Made by a program: the position numbers and the translations under genes. A model generated the notes under the pieces. That model worked only from the letters and a program-made list of their open reading frames with translations, ran no database searches and had not been told where the DNA came from. This document shows, piece after piece, positions 55,193-63,995 of a stretch of 64,000 nucleotides of DNA. This stretch comes from GCA-2720975 sp964469565 (GTDB taxonomy: Bacteria; Planctomycetota; UBA1135; GCA-002686595): NCBI GenBank assembly GCA_964469565.1, contig CAYXZD010000004.1, positions 1-64,000 of the forward strand, given 5' to 3'. Numbering within the stretch: the stretch's first letter is position 1; the number at the start of each line of letters is the position of its first letter.

Positions 55193-56650
55193 TTACTTGA
55201 GCTGGCGCACGGCCTCTGACAAAAGTGCTACCCCAAAGCCGGTGGCGCGCTTGCCGAGGGTCGCTGGGCCGGCCAGATCCACGTGCGCCCAGCGCGCACC
55301 CGTATCTTGCATGTGCCAGTGAATGAACTGACCCGCGCAACTCGTCTGCGCATTGGCTCGATTCGCCACGGAGTTGCGCATGTCCGCCACGGCACTTTGG
55401 AATTCTTGCCGGTAAAACTCTGGAGCAAAGGGCAGGGGATGAACGAGATCGCCGGAATCCTTGCCCGCCTGCACGAGCGTCTGTTCAAGCTCGCCATCGC
55501 TGCACATCAATCCTGCGTGCAACTTGCCCGTCGCCACCAATTGGGCCCCCGTCAGCGTTGCCGCATCCAAAATGACATCCGCCTTGAGCTTGCGCGCTGC
55601 ATAGCTCACGCCATCCGCTAACACCAATCGTCCTTCGGCATCCGTGTTGTTGATTTCCACCGAGAGGCCCGAATGTGCACGGATAATATCGTCGGGCTTA
55701 TAGGCACCAGGGCCCACGGCGTTTTCAGCGAGGCAGAGGAGAGCGCTCACCTTGTGGCGACATCCGCTGCGCGCCAGCACATTGAAGGCTCCGAGGACGG
55801 CCGCAGCGCCCCCCATGTCCGTTTTCATTCCGACCATATGTCCACCCGTCTTCAGTGACAGACCACCCGTGTCATAGGTAATACCCTTCCCCACCAGGGC
55901 CACATGGGTCTTGCTGGGTTTTTTTGGCTTGTAGGTCAGGATCACAAGGCGCGGAGGCTGCACAGCAGTGCGCCCCACGGCATGCAAACACCCCAGTCGC
56001 TCATCCAAAAGGCGTGGTCCAATGATTGCCTTACGGGTGACCCGCTCCGCCCCACGGGTGATGCGCGTTGCTTCCTTTTGCATCTGGCCGGGGTGCATCT
56101 CTGTCGGGGGAGCGTCCACGAGGCGGGCCGCTTCCCGCGAGCTCTCAACGGTAGCCTTAATTGGGGCGGGCGTGCTTAGGGTGGCTTCATCCGGTCCCAT
56201 CGCCACCAAGGTGAGTATCGGCTCGGGGCCCTTCCGCTTGTTCGCATGGTAAAGAGGAAGGGTTCGGGCGACTGCATTGGCCGCCGCCAACCAATGCTGT
56301 GCGTCATCCAAGAGTAGCAAGATGCCCGCCTTCCCTTTCTTGCCTGTCTGAGTCTGGGCCACTACCCGACGTATGGCCTCGGCTCGCGCGGGTGAGTTGT
56401 AGCGCGACACCTCATCGGGCAATGCTCCGATAGCGAGCTTGCGCGGAGTTCCCCCGGTCAGGGTCCCCGCAGCCGCCCCGCGCTCGCCAGCGTCTAGGTC
56501 CGTCATCAAATCCACCGCAAGGCGCATGAGTTCCTCAGGCAGGCAATCGAGACGCGAACCGTCTTGGAGGGTTTTCATGCTTCCCACCACAAGCAGATAG
56601 TCGCCGCCGAGGAGGGATTGGATGTTTTTTGAGAATCGGATCTTGGTCAT
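55193..56650 (-). CDS. pepA: Leucyl aminopeptidase (M17)
   Basis: A 485-residue cytosolic metallo-aminopeptidase. The C-terminal catalytic domain has the metal ligands in VGKGITYDTGGLSLK (Lys, Asp), MKTDMGGAAAVLGAF (Asp) and the family signature NTDAEGRLVLADGVSYA (Asp, Glu, Arg). The N-terminal macro-like domain is standard. It removes N-terminal residues from peptides. The ATG at 56650 is preferred (MTKIRFSKNIQ). It is divergent from speA, with a shared ~217-bp upstream region. Confidence 0.95.
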   Translation of the reverse strand: MTKIRFSKNIQSLLGGDYLLVVGSMKTLQDGSRLDCLPEELMRLAVDLMTDLDAGERGAAAGTLTGGTPRKLAIGALPDEVSRYNSPARAEAIRRVVAQTQTGKKGKAGILLLLDDAQHWLAAANAVARTLPLYHANKRKGPEPILTLVAMGPDEATLSTPAPIKATVESSREAARLVDAPPTEMHPGQMQKEATRITRGAERVTRKAIIGPRLLDERLGCLHAVGRTAVQPPRLVILTYKPKKPSKTHVALVGKGITYDTGGLSLKTGGHMVGMKTDMGGAAAVLGAFNVLARSGCRHKVSALLCLAENAVGPGAYKPDDIIRAHSGLSVEINNTDAEGRLVLADGVSYAARKLKADVILDAATLTGAQLVATGKLHAGLMCSDGELEQTLVQAGKDSGDLVHPLPFAPEFYRQEFQSAVADMRNSVANRANAQTSCAGQFIHWHMQDTGARWAHVDLAGPATLGKRATGFGVALLSEAVRQLK

Positions 56651-56867
56651 GGGGAGAAGCGTACGAGCATCCGCTGCGTGATGCCAGCCAACGGTGCTCC
56701 CCTAGTCCAGTGCCAGCGGGTGACACTCACTCCCCAAGCCAGTCCATTGAGTGCCCAGGGCGATCCCCAGCAACCATCCCATTCGGTACGCCCCCTCTGA
56801 AGTACGGTCACTATTCAAGCCCTCGACCCCTACTTATACTCCCAGCGCTGAATCAGCCCCTAGCCCA

Positions 56868-58853
56868 ATGAAGCCCCCGATCACTCCATGGACTCCCGCT
56901 CAAAGCGAGGAGATGTACCACGTGGCCACGTGGTCCTCAGACTTCTTTGGGGTCGGAGCCAACGGAAACCTATGGGCCTCCCCAAAGGGTCAATCAGGTG
57001 GAGTCCATGAAGCCCCGGCAAGCGTCGACCTGTTTGAACTGACACGGACGATCGAACGCCGAGGTATCGCCACTCCGGTGCTCGTTCGCTTCCCTGGAAT
57101 CTTGCAGGCACGCCTCGAACAACTCAACGCAGCCTTCAACCATGCGCGCGCGGAGTATGAGTACTCCGCCCCCTACCGCGGTGTATTTCCGATCAAGGTC
57201 AATCAAGAACGTTGGGTGGTGGAGGCCTTGCTGGAGGGCGGGCGAAAGCACAAGACAGGGCTTGAAGTGGGAAGCAAGCCCGAGCTCATCGCTGGCATCG
57301 CTCTGCAAGCTAGCGAAGGATCTCTGCTGATCTGTAATGGGTACAAGGATTCTGAGTACGTGGAAATGGCCCTGCTCTCTACCCGATTGGGCATTGAGAC
57401 GATTATCGTCATTGAAAAAATCACCGAACTCGATCTCGTCCTCAAGGCAGCTCGTACGCTGCGAATCCGCCCCCGCATTGGGGTGCGCTGTAAACTGAGT
57501 TCGGCATCGAGTGGGCGCTGGGCAAGCTCCACCGGAACACGTTCTAAATTCGGCTTGACGGCGAGCGAAATCGTGTGCCTCGTCGAGACTTTGCGTGCGG
57601 GGCAGGCTCTCGACTGCCTTGAGCTCCTCCACATTCACATCGGCAGTCAGATCACGCACATTCGCTCGGTCAAGCACGCCATGGGCGAAGCCACGCAAGT
57701 GCTCGCCAATCTGCACGCACTCGGAGCTGAGGTGAAGTGGTTCGATGCGGGCGGCGGTTTAGCCGTGGACTACGATGGGTCGCGTTCCGGAAGCGACTCG
57801 TCCATGAACTACTCCATGCAGGAGTACGCCAATGACATCGTCTGGTCTCTAGCCGAAGCCTGCCGTGAACACGGCATGAATCAGCCCACCATTGTGACCG
57901 AATCAGGCCGCTCCCTCGTTGCTCACCATTCAGTCCTCATCACTGAAGTGGTCGGAACCACCGGGCTCAGGGGCCCCCGCCCCCTTCTGGAGACCCAGAA
58001 GGGGCATCACGATCTGCTTGCCGATTTTGCAAGCCTCGGCGAGGGTGTGAATACATCCAACGCCGTTGAGCGCTACCATGATGCGCACGAGTTACGGGAG
58101 CGTGCCCTGCTACTCTTCAACACAGGCCAACTCTCGCTGCGTGACAAGGGCATCGCCGAGCAGTTGTTCACGCACACATGCCAAGCTGTGCAACATGCGG
58201 CACGCAGCTTGTCACCCTTGCCCGAGGCCTTGAACCAACTCGAGCGCGACCTGTGCGCTACGTACTTCCTCAATGCCTCTTTTTTTCAGTCGTTGCCCGA
58301 TTCCTGGGCCATCGACCACCTGTTTCCTATCATGCCTCTGCAGCGCCTCGATGAGCAGCCCACCCAGGGCGCGATCTTGGCGGACCTGACCTGCGATTCG
58401 GACGGCCGAGTCGATCAATTCATTGGCCCCAGCGGTCCCAAGGATGTTCTGGAACTGCACCCGCCCCGAGCTGATGAACCCTACTATGTGGGTGTTTTCC
58501 TTCTCGGGGCCTACCAGGAGATCCTCGGCGACATCCACAACCTGTTTGGTGACACCCATGTGGTACACGTGGACATCGACGCGCAGGGCCGGCCCCATTT
58601 ACTCCACGTACAAACGGGAGACCGAATTACGGATGTACTGTCGTATGTCAAGTACGATGAGTCCGAACTCCGCCGCAAGATTCGTCGCCATGTGGAGAGT
58701 TCCCTCCGCCAAGGGCAATTGAGTGACGAGGAATGCGCACGTTTCCTCGATCGCTACGAAGCCTGTCTGCGCGGGTATACATACCTTCGTCGCCATTCCC
58801 CCTATCCATCTCTGACCCCTAGCGCCAATTCATCCGCGCCTACATCCCCGTGA
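56868..58853 (+). CDS. speA: Biosynthetic arginine decarboxylase
   Basis: The product has 661 residues from ATG 56868 (MKPPITPWTPAQSEEMYHV); E. coli SpeA has 658. It is a fold-III PLP enzyme: GVFPIKVNQERWVVEALL (PLP Lys), LLHIHIGSQI, WFDAGGGLAVDYDGSRS (Gly-rich phosphate loop), ESGRSLVAHHSV and the C-terminal YYVGVFLLGAYQE and HLLHVQTGD. It converts arginine to agmatine, the first step of putrescine synthesis. The start of the slyD-like gene overlaps its stop (GTGA), so they are probably coupled. An open extension upstream to 56751 is unlikely. Confidence 0.95.
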   Translation: MKPPITPWTPAQSEEMYHVATWSSDFFGVGANGNLWASPKGQSGGVHEAPASVDLFELTRTIERRGIATPVLVRFPGILQARLEQLNAAFNHARAEYEYSAPYRGVFPIKVNQERWVVEALLEGGRKHKTGLEVGSKPELIAGIALQASEGSLLICNGYKDSEYVEMALLSTRLGIETIIVIEKITELDLVLKAARTLRIRPRIGVRCKLSSASSGRWASSTGTRSKFGLTASEIVCLVETLRAGQALDCLELLHIHIGSQITHIRSVKHAMGEATQVLANLHALGAEVKWFDAGGGLAVDYDGSRSGSDSSMNYSMQEYANDIVWSLAEACREHGMNQPTIVTESGRSLVAHHSVLITEVVGTTGLRGPRPLLETQKGHHDLLADFASLGEGVNTSNAVERYHDAHELRERALLLFNTGQLSLRDKGIAEQLFTHTCQAVQHAARSLSPLPEALNQLERDLCATYFLNASFFQSLPDSWAIDHLFPIMPLQRLDEQPTQGAILADLTCDSDGRVDQFIGPSGPKDVLELHPPRADEPYYVGVFLLGAYQEILGDIHNLFGDTHVVHVDIDAQGRPHLLHVQTGDRITDVLSYVKYDESELRRKIRRHVESSLRQGQLSDEECARFLDRYEACLRGYTYLRRHSPYPSLTPSANSSAPTSP

Positions 58854-59305
58854 AGATCCAAGAGCAATCCAAAGTAGAGTTCGAATACGTCATTGAAGAC
58901 ATGGATGGCAACATCCTCGAATCCAGTGACGAGTCTGCGCCCATGGATTACATCCATGGACAAGACGATCTACCTCCCAAGCTAGAAGCCGCCCTCGCGG
59001 GTTGCAGCCGAGGAGACGATGTCACTGTCGAGTTCGCCGCTGGCGAGTGCTATGGCGACGTGGAGCCGGAGATGATCTTTAGCGTTCCTCGTTCGGATTT
59101 CCCTGAGGACTTGGACATGGAGGCCGGAGAGATCATCTCAATCGCGTTCGACGCTGAAGATGGCGATGCGCCAGAGGACGGGATCGAGGAGGGCCTCGAG
59201 GCACGCGTGGTCGAAATCAACGCCGATGCCGTGGTGCTCGACGCCAACCACCCCCTTGCTGGCATCCCAATCCGCTTTCGGGTGAAAGTGAAATCGGTCC
59301 AGTAG
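58850..59305 (+). CDS. slyD: FKBP-type peptidyl-prolyl isomerase, SlyD-like
   Basis: The product has 151 residues from GTG 58850, which overlaps the speA stop by 4 bp. FKBP core segments are VEFEYVIEDMDGNILESSDE, YIHGQDDLPPKLEAALAG and VTVEFAAGECYGD; the insert-in-flap region (VPRSDFPEDLDMEAGE) marks the SlyD/FkpB chaperone-like class. The His/Cys-rich nickel-binding tail of E. coli SlyD is absent, so it is a short SlyD-like form. The protein is strongly acidic. It catalyses proline isomerisation and assists folding. Confidence 0.88.
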   Translation: MKIQEQSKVEFEYVIEDMDGNILESSDESAPMDYIHGQDDLPPKLEAALAGCSRGDDVTVEFAAGECYGDVEPEMIFSVPRSDFPEDLDMEAGEIISIAFDAEDGDAPEDGIEEGLEARVVEINADAVVLDANHPLAGIPIRFRVKVKSVQ

Positions 59306-59334
59306 GGAGAACCACCGGGCCCCCCCTCGTTGAT

Positions 59335-60114
59335 CTATGCTAGGGGTGCGCCCGTGCGACTAGGGTCGTGCCCCAGACCCAAGAACCGTTCGGTGAGAGC
59401 CCGGCCAAGATAGATCAGCGGGGTGTCGATAGCAGCCAAGACGACCTTGCAGAGGTAGACGGCCACGATGATGTTGACGACGGCGCTGGTCGTCAGTCCG
59501 AGACCGAAGTGTAGGAAAATACCGTTGACGATGATCGTGTCGACGAGTTGACTTAGCAGAGTTGAGCCGTTGTTCCTGATCCACATGCGCCCACCGCCGG
59601 TCACTCGCCACCAAAAGTGGTACAGGCGTACGTCCAAGAGTTGCGCTACGAGGTAAGCCAGCATGGAGGCAAAGATGAGGATGGCTGGGTTGGCGAAGGT
59701 AGCTTGAAACGCCGTCTGCATCGCCTCGCCGGTTGCAAACCCAAGTTCGGGCTGGCCCCAGATTGGAGAGGGTGGCAGGGCCACCGCAATCTGCAAGACA
59801 CCCAGCATGAGCAAACTCATCACAAACCCCCAGATCACCATGCGCCCGGCACGTTTGCGGCCCCAGATTTCCGACACCACGTCGGTAATCAGGAAGGTCA
59901 AAGGGTAGGTGAGGATGCCCGAGGTGAGCGTAACCGGCTGCCCCCCCATCAGCCACTCGGGCCCGCCCTCAGGGAAGAGCACAAACAGTTTCGTTCCGAT
60001 GATGTTGGTGAGGACCAGCACAACCACGAAGAAGGCCGCCAAGAATGCATAGCAGGCCTCAGATCTCGCTTGCATGGATGGGGAAAGCTGGACGCAGGGG
60101 CTAGAGGTCATGGG
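59335..60114 (-). CDS. yhhQ: Queuosine precursor transporter (YhhQ/VUT family)
   Basis: The product has 259 residues from ATG 60114; another ATG at 60078 is possible. Six or more transmembrane segments carry the family motifs FVVVLVLTNIIGTKLF, SGILTYPLTFLITDVVSEIWGRK and WIRNNGSTLLSQLVDTIIVNG (conserved NNGSTLLSQ-type). YhhQ imports preQ0/preQ1 for queuosine tRNA modification, so the organism probably salvages the precursor. A preQ1 riboswitch was sought in 60115-60191 but none could be supported. Confidence 0.92.
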   Translation of the reverse strand, partial: PMTSSPCVQLSPSMQARSEACYAFLAAFFVVVLVLTNIIGTKLFVLFPEGGPEWLMGGQPVTLTSGILTYPLTFLITDVVSEIWGRKRAGRMVIWGFVMSLLMLGVLQIAVALPPSPIWGQPELGFATGEAMQTAFQATFANPAILIFASMLAYLVAQLLDVRLYHFWWRVTGGGRMWIRNNGSTLLSQLVDTIIVNGIFLHFGLGLTTSAVVNIIVAVYLCKVVLAAIDTPLIYLGRALTERFLGLGHDPSRTGAPLA

Positions 60115-60191
60115 GATGGGATTTGAGAGGTGGCAGGGGTAAACTCTGCCCCCAGATTCACGACCCCGGCCCCCTTCCGCAAGCCACAACC

Positions 60192-60659
60192 ATGCAGGTC
60201 ATCCAACAACTCAAAGGGATGAGCGATGAACGCTTCCTCCACATCTACGACACGCTCTCCCAGGACGGTTTCGGTCCCCTCGATGGAGAAGTGGCCAAGG
60301 CCCTCAAATTCCGCCCACACGCCATCAAACGCTTGGCCATGGCTAAGCGGGCGGGCCGGGCACGCCTGATTCTGCAGGCCGAGAGCAACGCCGAGCTGGC
60401 CTACGAGCTGTTCGGCTCCTACCTGATGAGCAGCTGCAAAGAGATCATCACAGACTTCCTCGATGCCACGGGGGTAGAGCACGAAGAGGGCATGATCAAC
60501 GACCCCACCAGCGACCGTCCCGACCCCAGTAAGGTGGCTGATGCTGTTGCGGAACTGGACAAGAAACACTCCCCCGAGGACGTGACCTTGTACTTGTCCA
60601 TGTGCGCCGAGCAGTGGTCGGGAATCGATGAAGTGACTGCCGCCTTCGAAGCGCGCTAG
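60192..60659 (+). CDS. Conserved-looking protein of unknown function
   Basis: The product has 155 residues from ATG 60192 (MQVIQQLKGMSDERFLHIYD); a 23-codon upstream extension runs into the yhhQ promoter. It is all-alpha in appearance, soluble, and has a CysX pair (SSCKEII) and the motif GVEHEEGMINDPTSDRPD followed by LDKKHSPEDVTLYLSMCAEQW. I do not recognise the family. It reads like a genuine core gene by composition and helical periodicity. Confidence 0.7.
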   Translation: MQVIQQLKGMSDERFLHIYDTLSQDGFGPLDGEVAKALKFRPHAIKRLAMAKRAGRARLILQAESNAELAYELFGSYLMSSCKEIITDFLDATGVEHEEGMINDPTSDRPDPSKVADAVAELDKKHSPEDVTLYLSMCAEQWSGIDEVTAAFEAR

Positions 60660-60682
60660 TCATCCGTCCGCCGCTGTAGGCC

Positions 60683-61252
60683 CTACTTGATCCGCTCTAG
60701 AAAGTGGCCGTCGCGTGTGTCGACCTTGATGCGCTCTCCCGCACCTAGGTACGAAGGCACCTGAACGATGAGACCGGTTTCCATGGTGGCCGGTTTGAGC
60801 TGGGCCTGGGCCGTCGCACCCTTGATGGTGGGATCGCACTCGGTCACGTTCAGTTCAACGGACAGGGGTAACTCGATAGCCATGACGGTGCCGTCAATCA
60901 GCACCGCTTGCAGCCCTTCCACCCCATCGCAGATGTAGAGTTCATCACCGGCCATGGCTTCCTTACTGAATGAGAACTGCTCGTAGCTCTCGTCATCCAT
61001 GAAGTGCCACTCACTGCCATCGCTGTACATGTAGCTGGCCTTGTGCCGCTCCATGTCCACCTCTTCGAATTTTTCACCACTGCGAATGGTCTCGTTCAGC
61101 ATCTGGCCCGTCTGCAAGTTTCGCAGCTTGGTCTTGTAGATGGTGTTCGCCCCTCGCGCGGTGGGCGTACTGACGGTGTAACTCACGATAATGACTGGCG
61201 CGCCCTTATAGACTAGGCACACCCCCTTCTTGAATGCGTTGGTCTCAATCAT
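60683..61252 (-). CDS. Elongation factor P-like protein, EfpL/YeiP type with Arg at the loop tip
   Basis: The product has 189 residues from ATG 61252 (MIETNAFKKGVCLVYKGAPV). It has three OB-type domains, with the C-terminal GLIVQVPSYLGAGERIKVDT that closes the family. The loop that enters the ribosomal P site reads STPTARGANTIYKTKLRNLQTG. Where classical E. coli EF-P has modified Lys34, this protein has Arg in TARGA, identical in form to the SPTARGA of YeiP/EfpL. It would relieve polyproline stalling. Arg tips are rhamnosylated by EarP only in some EF-Ps. It overlaps the mutM stop by 4 bp (ATGA) and is co-transcribed with it. Confidence 0.92.
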   Translation of the reverse strand: MIETNAFKKGVCLVYKGAPVIIVSYTVSTPTARGANTIYKTKLRNLQTGQMLNETIRSGEKFEEVDMERHKASYMYSDGSEWHFMDDESYEQFSFSKEAMAGDELYICDGVEGLQAVLIDGTVMAIELPLSVELNVTECDPTIKGATAQAQLKPATMETGLIVQVPSYLGAGERIKVDTRDGHFLERIK

Positions 61253-62103
61253 GGTCGCGCGCAGGATAGGCTGCGGGGTGGCCTCTGGCAACGGGTGCAT
61301 ACATGGGTTCCCCGCTGGCCAACCACGAGCCGCACGATTGCGCGACCGCAGGTACGGCACGGGCGATCCGTACGGCCATACACCTGGAATTGGTCTTGGT
61401 AGGAGCCCGGTTGACCCTCGGGCGTTCGATAGAAACCATCAAACGAGGACCCCTCCCGTGCGATGGCCTCTGTGAGGACGTTTACGATTGCAGTGTGCAG
61501 CCGCTTCGCCGCAGGAGCACGGACACTGTTGCTCAGCCGTAGCGGGTGCAGGCCCGAGAGAAAGAGTGCCTCATCAACGTAGATGTTGCCCAAGCCGGAG
61601 AGGAAGGACTGATCGAGGAGAAGCGGTTTCAACTGGCGCCGCCGCGCTTTGAGGGCTCTGGCTAGCCATGTATCGGTGAACTCCGGCTCAAGAGGCTCGG
61701 GGCCATACTGGGCAAACACCTCAGTGGGATCGGGGTGCCACGTCAGGCGCCCGAATTTGCGTACATCCAAGAAATGCAGCACTCCCCGATCGAGGGGCAG
61801 GCTCACGCGGGCATAGGGACCGGGATCTTCGTGCTTGGACATCACGACCAGGCGACCCGTCATGCGCAAGTGTACGAGCAATGCACCGACCCGCTGTCCA
61901 CGCCGCCCCAGCTCTATCACCACGAGCTTGGCGCGGCGCCCCACGGAAAGCACTCGGGTGCCGCGCACCTGCTCACTCACGTGGCTTTCGCTCTGTCCAC
62001 CTAAGCTGCGCTCCCAATGGGCTTCCATGCCGTCAACCCTGCGGCCAACGAGGTCGGGGCGCAGTAGCCGTGCGGTGGTCTCCACCTCGGGTAATTCAGG
62101 CAT
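61249..62103 (-). CDS. mutM: Formamidopyrimidine-DNA glycosylase
   Basis: The product has 284 residues from ATG 62103, giving MPELPEVETTARLL, whose Pro2 is the catalytic nucleophile and Glu3 the acid. The N-terminal Fpg domain has HLRMTGRLVV and FLDVRKFGRLTW. The helix-two-turn-helix is LLLDQSFLSGLGNIYVDEAL, and the C-terminal zinc finger has four Cys in CRTCGRAI and HVCTRCQ. It excises 8-oxoguanine and other oxidised purines. A longer upstream frame is not credible. It forms an operon with the downstream EfpL-like gene. Confidence 0.96.
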   Translation of the reverse strand: MPELPEVETTARLLRPDLVGRRVDGMEAHWERSLGGQSESHVSEQVRGTRVLSVGRRAKLVVIELGRRGQRVGALLVHLRMTGRLVVMSKHEDPGPYARVSLPLDRGVLHFLDVRKFGRLTWHPDPTEVFAQYGPEPLEPEFTDTWLARALKARRRQLKPLLLDQSFLSGLGNIYVDEALFLSGLHPLRLSNSVRAPAAKRLHTAIVNVLTEAIAREGSSFDGFYRTPEGQPGSYQDQFQVYGRTDRPCRTCGRAIVRLVVGQRGTHVCTRCQRPPRSLSCARP

Positions 62104-62179
62104 GGGCACGAGGATACCTTGGGACACACAAAGTAGATAACTGTTGGTGTGAGCCGACGGGTTCTTGTATTTGTGGGTC

Positions 62180-62581
62180 ATGTCGATTGCCCCCAAACTC
62201 GTGCTTGGAGTCTCGCTGATTCTGGCCGTTCCCACCTGGCACTCCTGCAGCGGCCCCGGATCCTCTCAGGCATCCGTGCAATCGCGGCGCAGCCGCGGGA
62301 GCGTGCTCTCCTACCCCCCGGCCATGGTCTGGTCCCACGCTTTCCACATCATGAATGCCAGGGCCAGCGAGCTGCAGACCCTATCCGACGGGCAAGCCTG
62401 CAGGGGCCAGGTGAGCGGGGGGCAGGTCGACTTGAGTGTGGAGCCCTACGACTCCGCTGGGCAAAAGGCCATTCTGCGCGTGACTGCAGAGCGGGGAGGC
62501 CGCGAGGACGCTAGCCTCGCTGAAGACATTCTCTTGCAGATCCAGCAATCCCTCCTGAGCGAGTCCATGCACAGACGCTAG
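62180..62581 (+). CDS. Small putative lipoprotein
   Basis: The product has 133 residues from ATG 62180 (MSIAPKLVLGVSLILAVPTW). The signal peptide is followed by HSCSGPGSS, a possible lipobox Cys. The mature part is small, with YPPAMVWSHAFHIMNARA and alternating beta segments, and ends in LAEDILLQIQQSLLSES. I do not recognise it. It lies divergent from mutM with a 76-bp gap and 13 bp before the next gene, so it may be co-transcribed with the phosphodiesterase-like gene. Confidence 0.65.
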   Translation: MSIAPKLVLGVSLILAVPTWHSCSGPGSSQASVQSRRSRGSVLSYPPAMVWSHAFHIMNARASELQTLSDGQACRGQVSGGQVDLSVEPYDSAGQKAILRVTAERGGREDASLAEDILLQIQQSLLSESMHRR

Positions 62582-62594
62582 ACTGGCCCGGACT

Positions 62595-63995
62595 GTGGCC
62601 AAACTCCTCGCCATCATCGCCGTGGGCCTCACGCCCCGGCAAATCACCAGCCAGACCCCCCACCTCTTGGCCCTGAGCCGACGCGGGTCCATGGCCCCCA
62701 TGCAAGGCATCTTGCCTGGCGTGACGCTAAGCGCCCAGGCCACTCTGTTGACCGGAACCCTGCCGTCCCAGCACGGTGCCGTGGGCAACGGTTGGATGGA
62801 TCCTGATGCGCGTGAGGTTGCCCTTTGGCGCCAACCCAACGGACTGGTGCAAGGCGAAAAGGTCTATGAAGCGGCGCGACGCCGAAACCCAGCCTTCACA
62901 TGCGCCAAGCTCTTCTGGTGGTGGAACATGGGTGCCGCGGTGGACTGGTCGATTACACCGCGCCCCTACTACCCAGCTGATGGACGCAAGATCCCAGCGG
63001 TCTACTCTGCCCCCCCCGAATTCGGCGCCGATCTGGAATCCCGCTTCGGCGCATTTCCTTTTTTTGACTTTTGGGGCCCCAAAGCCGGGCTACCGTCGAG
63101 CCAGTGGATCGCGCAAGCCACCTGCAAGACCCTCGAAGACCCAGCACCCGATCTCACCCTCGCGTATCTTCCCCATCTAGATTACAGCCACCAGCGGCAT
63201 GGCCCCGACCACCCCACCTCGCAGCAAGCGTTAGCCGAACTCGATGGACTCATAGGAGGACTCGTCGATGCCGCCGATGCGGCCGGGGCACAAACCCTGG
63301 TGATCAGCGAGTACGGCATCCAAAACGTCGACAAGCCAGTGCACATCAATCGCGCACTGCGGCAAGCCGGACTGCTGAAAGTGCGCAAGACACCCACAGG
63401 GGATGTGCTCGACACATTTGCCAGCCGCGCCTTTGCCGTGAGCGATCATCAACTGGCCCATGTGTACTGTCAGGACCCAAGTGCTCAGGCCGGTGCGCGG
63501 GAAGTCTTGGAGCAGCTAGACGGAGTGGACCAAGTCCTTGGGCAGCCTGAACAAACCGAAGTGGGTCTAGCCCACGCGCGAAGTGGGCAATGGGTCGCTG
63601 TCGCATCCAGTGGAGCGTGGTTCACTTATTATTATTGGGATGCGGTCAGCGACGAACCCGATTTTGCACGCAGCGTCGACATCCACCGCAAACCCGGTTA
63701 CGACCCCTGCGAGATGTTCCTCGACCCGACCCTTGCCCTGCCCAAGCTCAAGGTTGCCGGCTATCTCGCTCGAAAGAAACTAGGCATGCGCGGGCTCCTG
63801 AATGTCATCCCCCTAGACGCCAATCTTGTCCGCGGTTCCCATGGGCGACTCGTCGAAGACGCCCTCGACGGACCTGTCTATTTGTCGAGTGCCGGTTGGA
63901 GCGAGCTCAATCCCGAACCTGTAGGCCCAGCCGGAAGAATAGAAATGACTTCGGTCAAAGGGCGCATGCTCGCCGCGCTTACGGGCAGAGTCTGA
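62595..63995 (+). CDS. Alkaline-phosphatase-superfamily protein (nucleotide pyrophosphatase/phosphodiesterase-like)
   Basis: A 466-residue protein starting at GTG 62595, 13 bp after the lipoprotein. It has the nucleophile-type region LPGVTLSAQATLLTGTLPSQ and HGAVGNGW (NPP/phosphodiesterase style), LAYLPHLDYSHQRHGPDHPT supplying His/Asp metal ligands, and YGIQNVDKPVHINRAL. There is no signal peptide. The family includes nucleotide pyrophosphatases and several uncharacterised phosphodiesterases, such as those associated with ebo-type gene sets; no other ebo gene is visible here. The stop is complete just before the window edge. Confidence 0.8.
   Translation: MAKLLAIIAVGLTPRQITSQTPHLLALSRRGSMAPMQGILPGVTLSAQATLLTGTLPSQHGAVGNGWMDPDAREVALWRQPNGLVQGEKVYEAARRRNPAFTCAKLFWWWNMGAAVDWSITPRPYYPADGRKIPAVYSAPPEFGADLESRFGAFPFFDFWGPKAGLPSSQWIAQATCKTLEDPAPDLTLAYLPHLDYSHQRHGPDHPTSQQALAELDGLIGGLVDAADAAGAQTLVISEYGIQNVDKPVHINRALRQAGLLKVRKTPTGDVLDTFASRAFAVSDHQLAHVYCQDPSAQAGAREVLEQLDGVDQVLGQPEQTEVGLAHARSGQWVAVASSGAWFTYYYWDAVSDEPDFARSVDIHRKPGYDPCEMFLDPTLALPKLKVAGYLARKKLGMRGLLNVIPLDANLVRGSHGRLVEDALDGPVYLSSAGWSELNPEPVGPAGRIEMTSVKGRMLAALTGRV

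Noticed and set aside
60115..60191. preQ1 riboswitch upstream of the queuosine precursor transporter
   Set aside because: A GC-rich hairpin-like stretch exists, but the A-rich tail and the conserved loop of preQ1-I aptamers are not visible.
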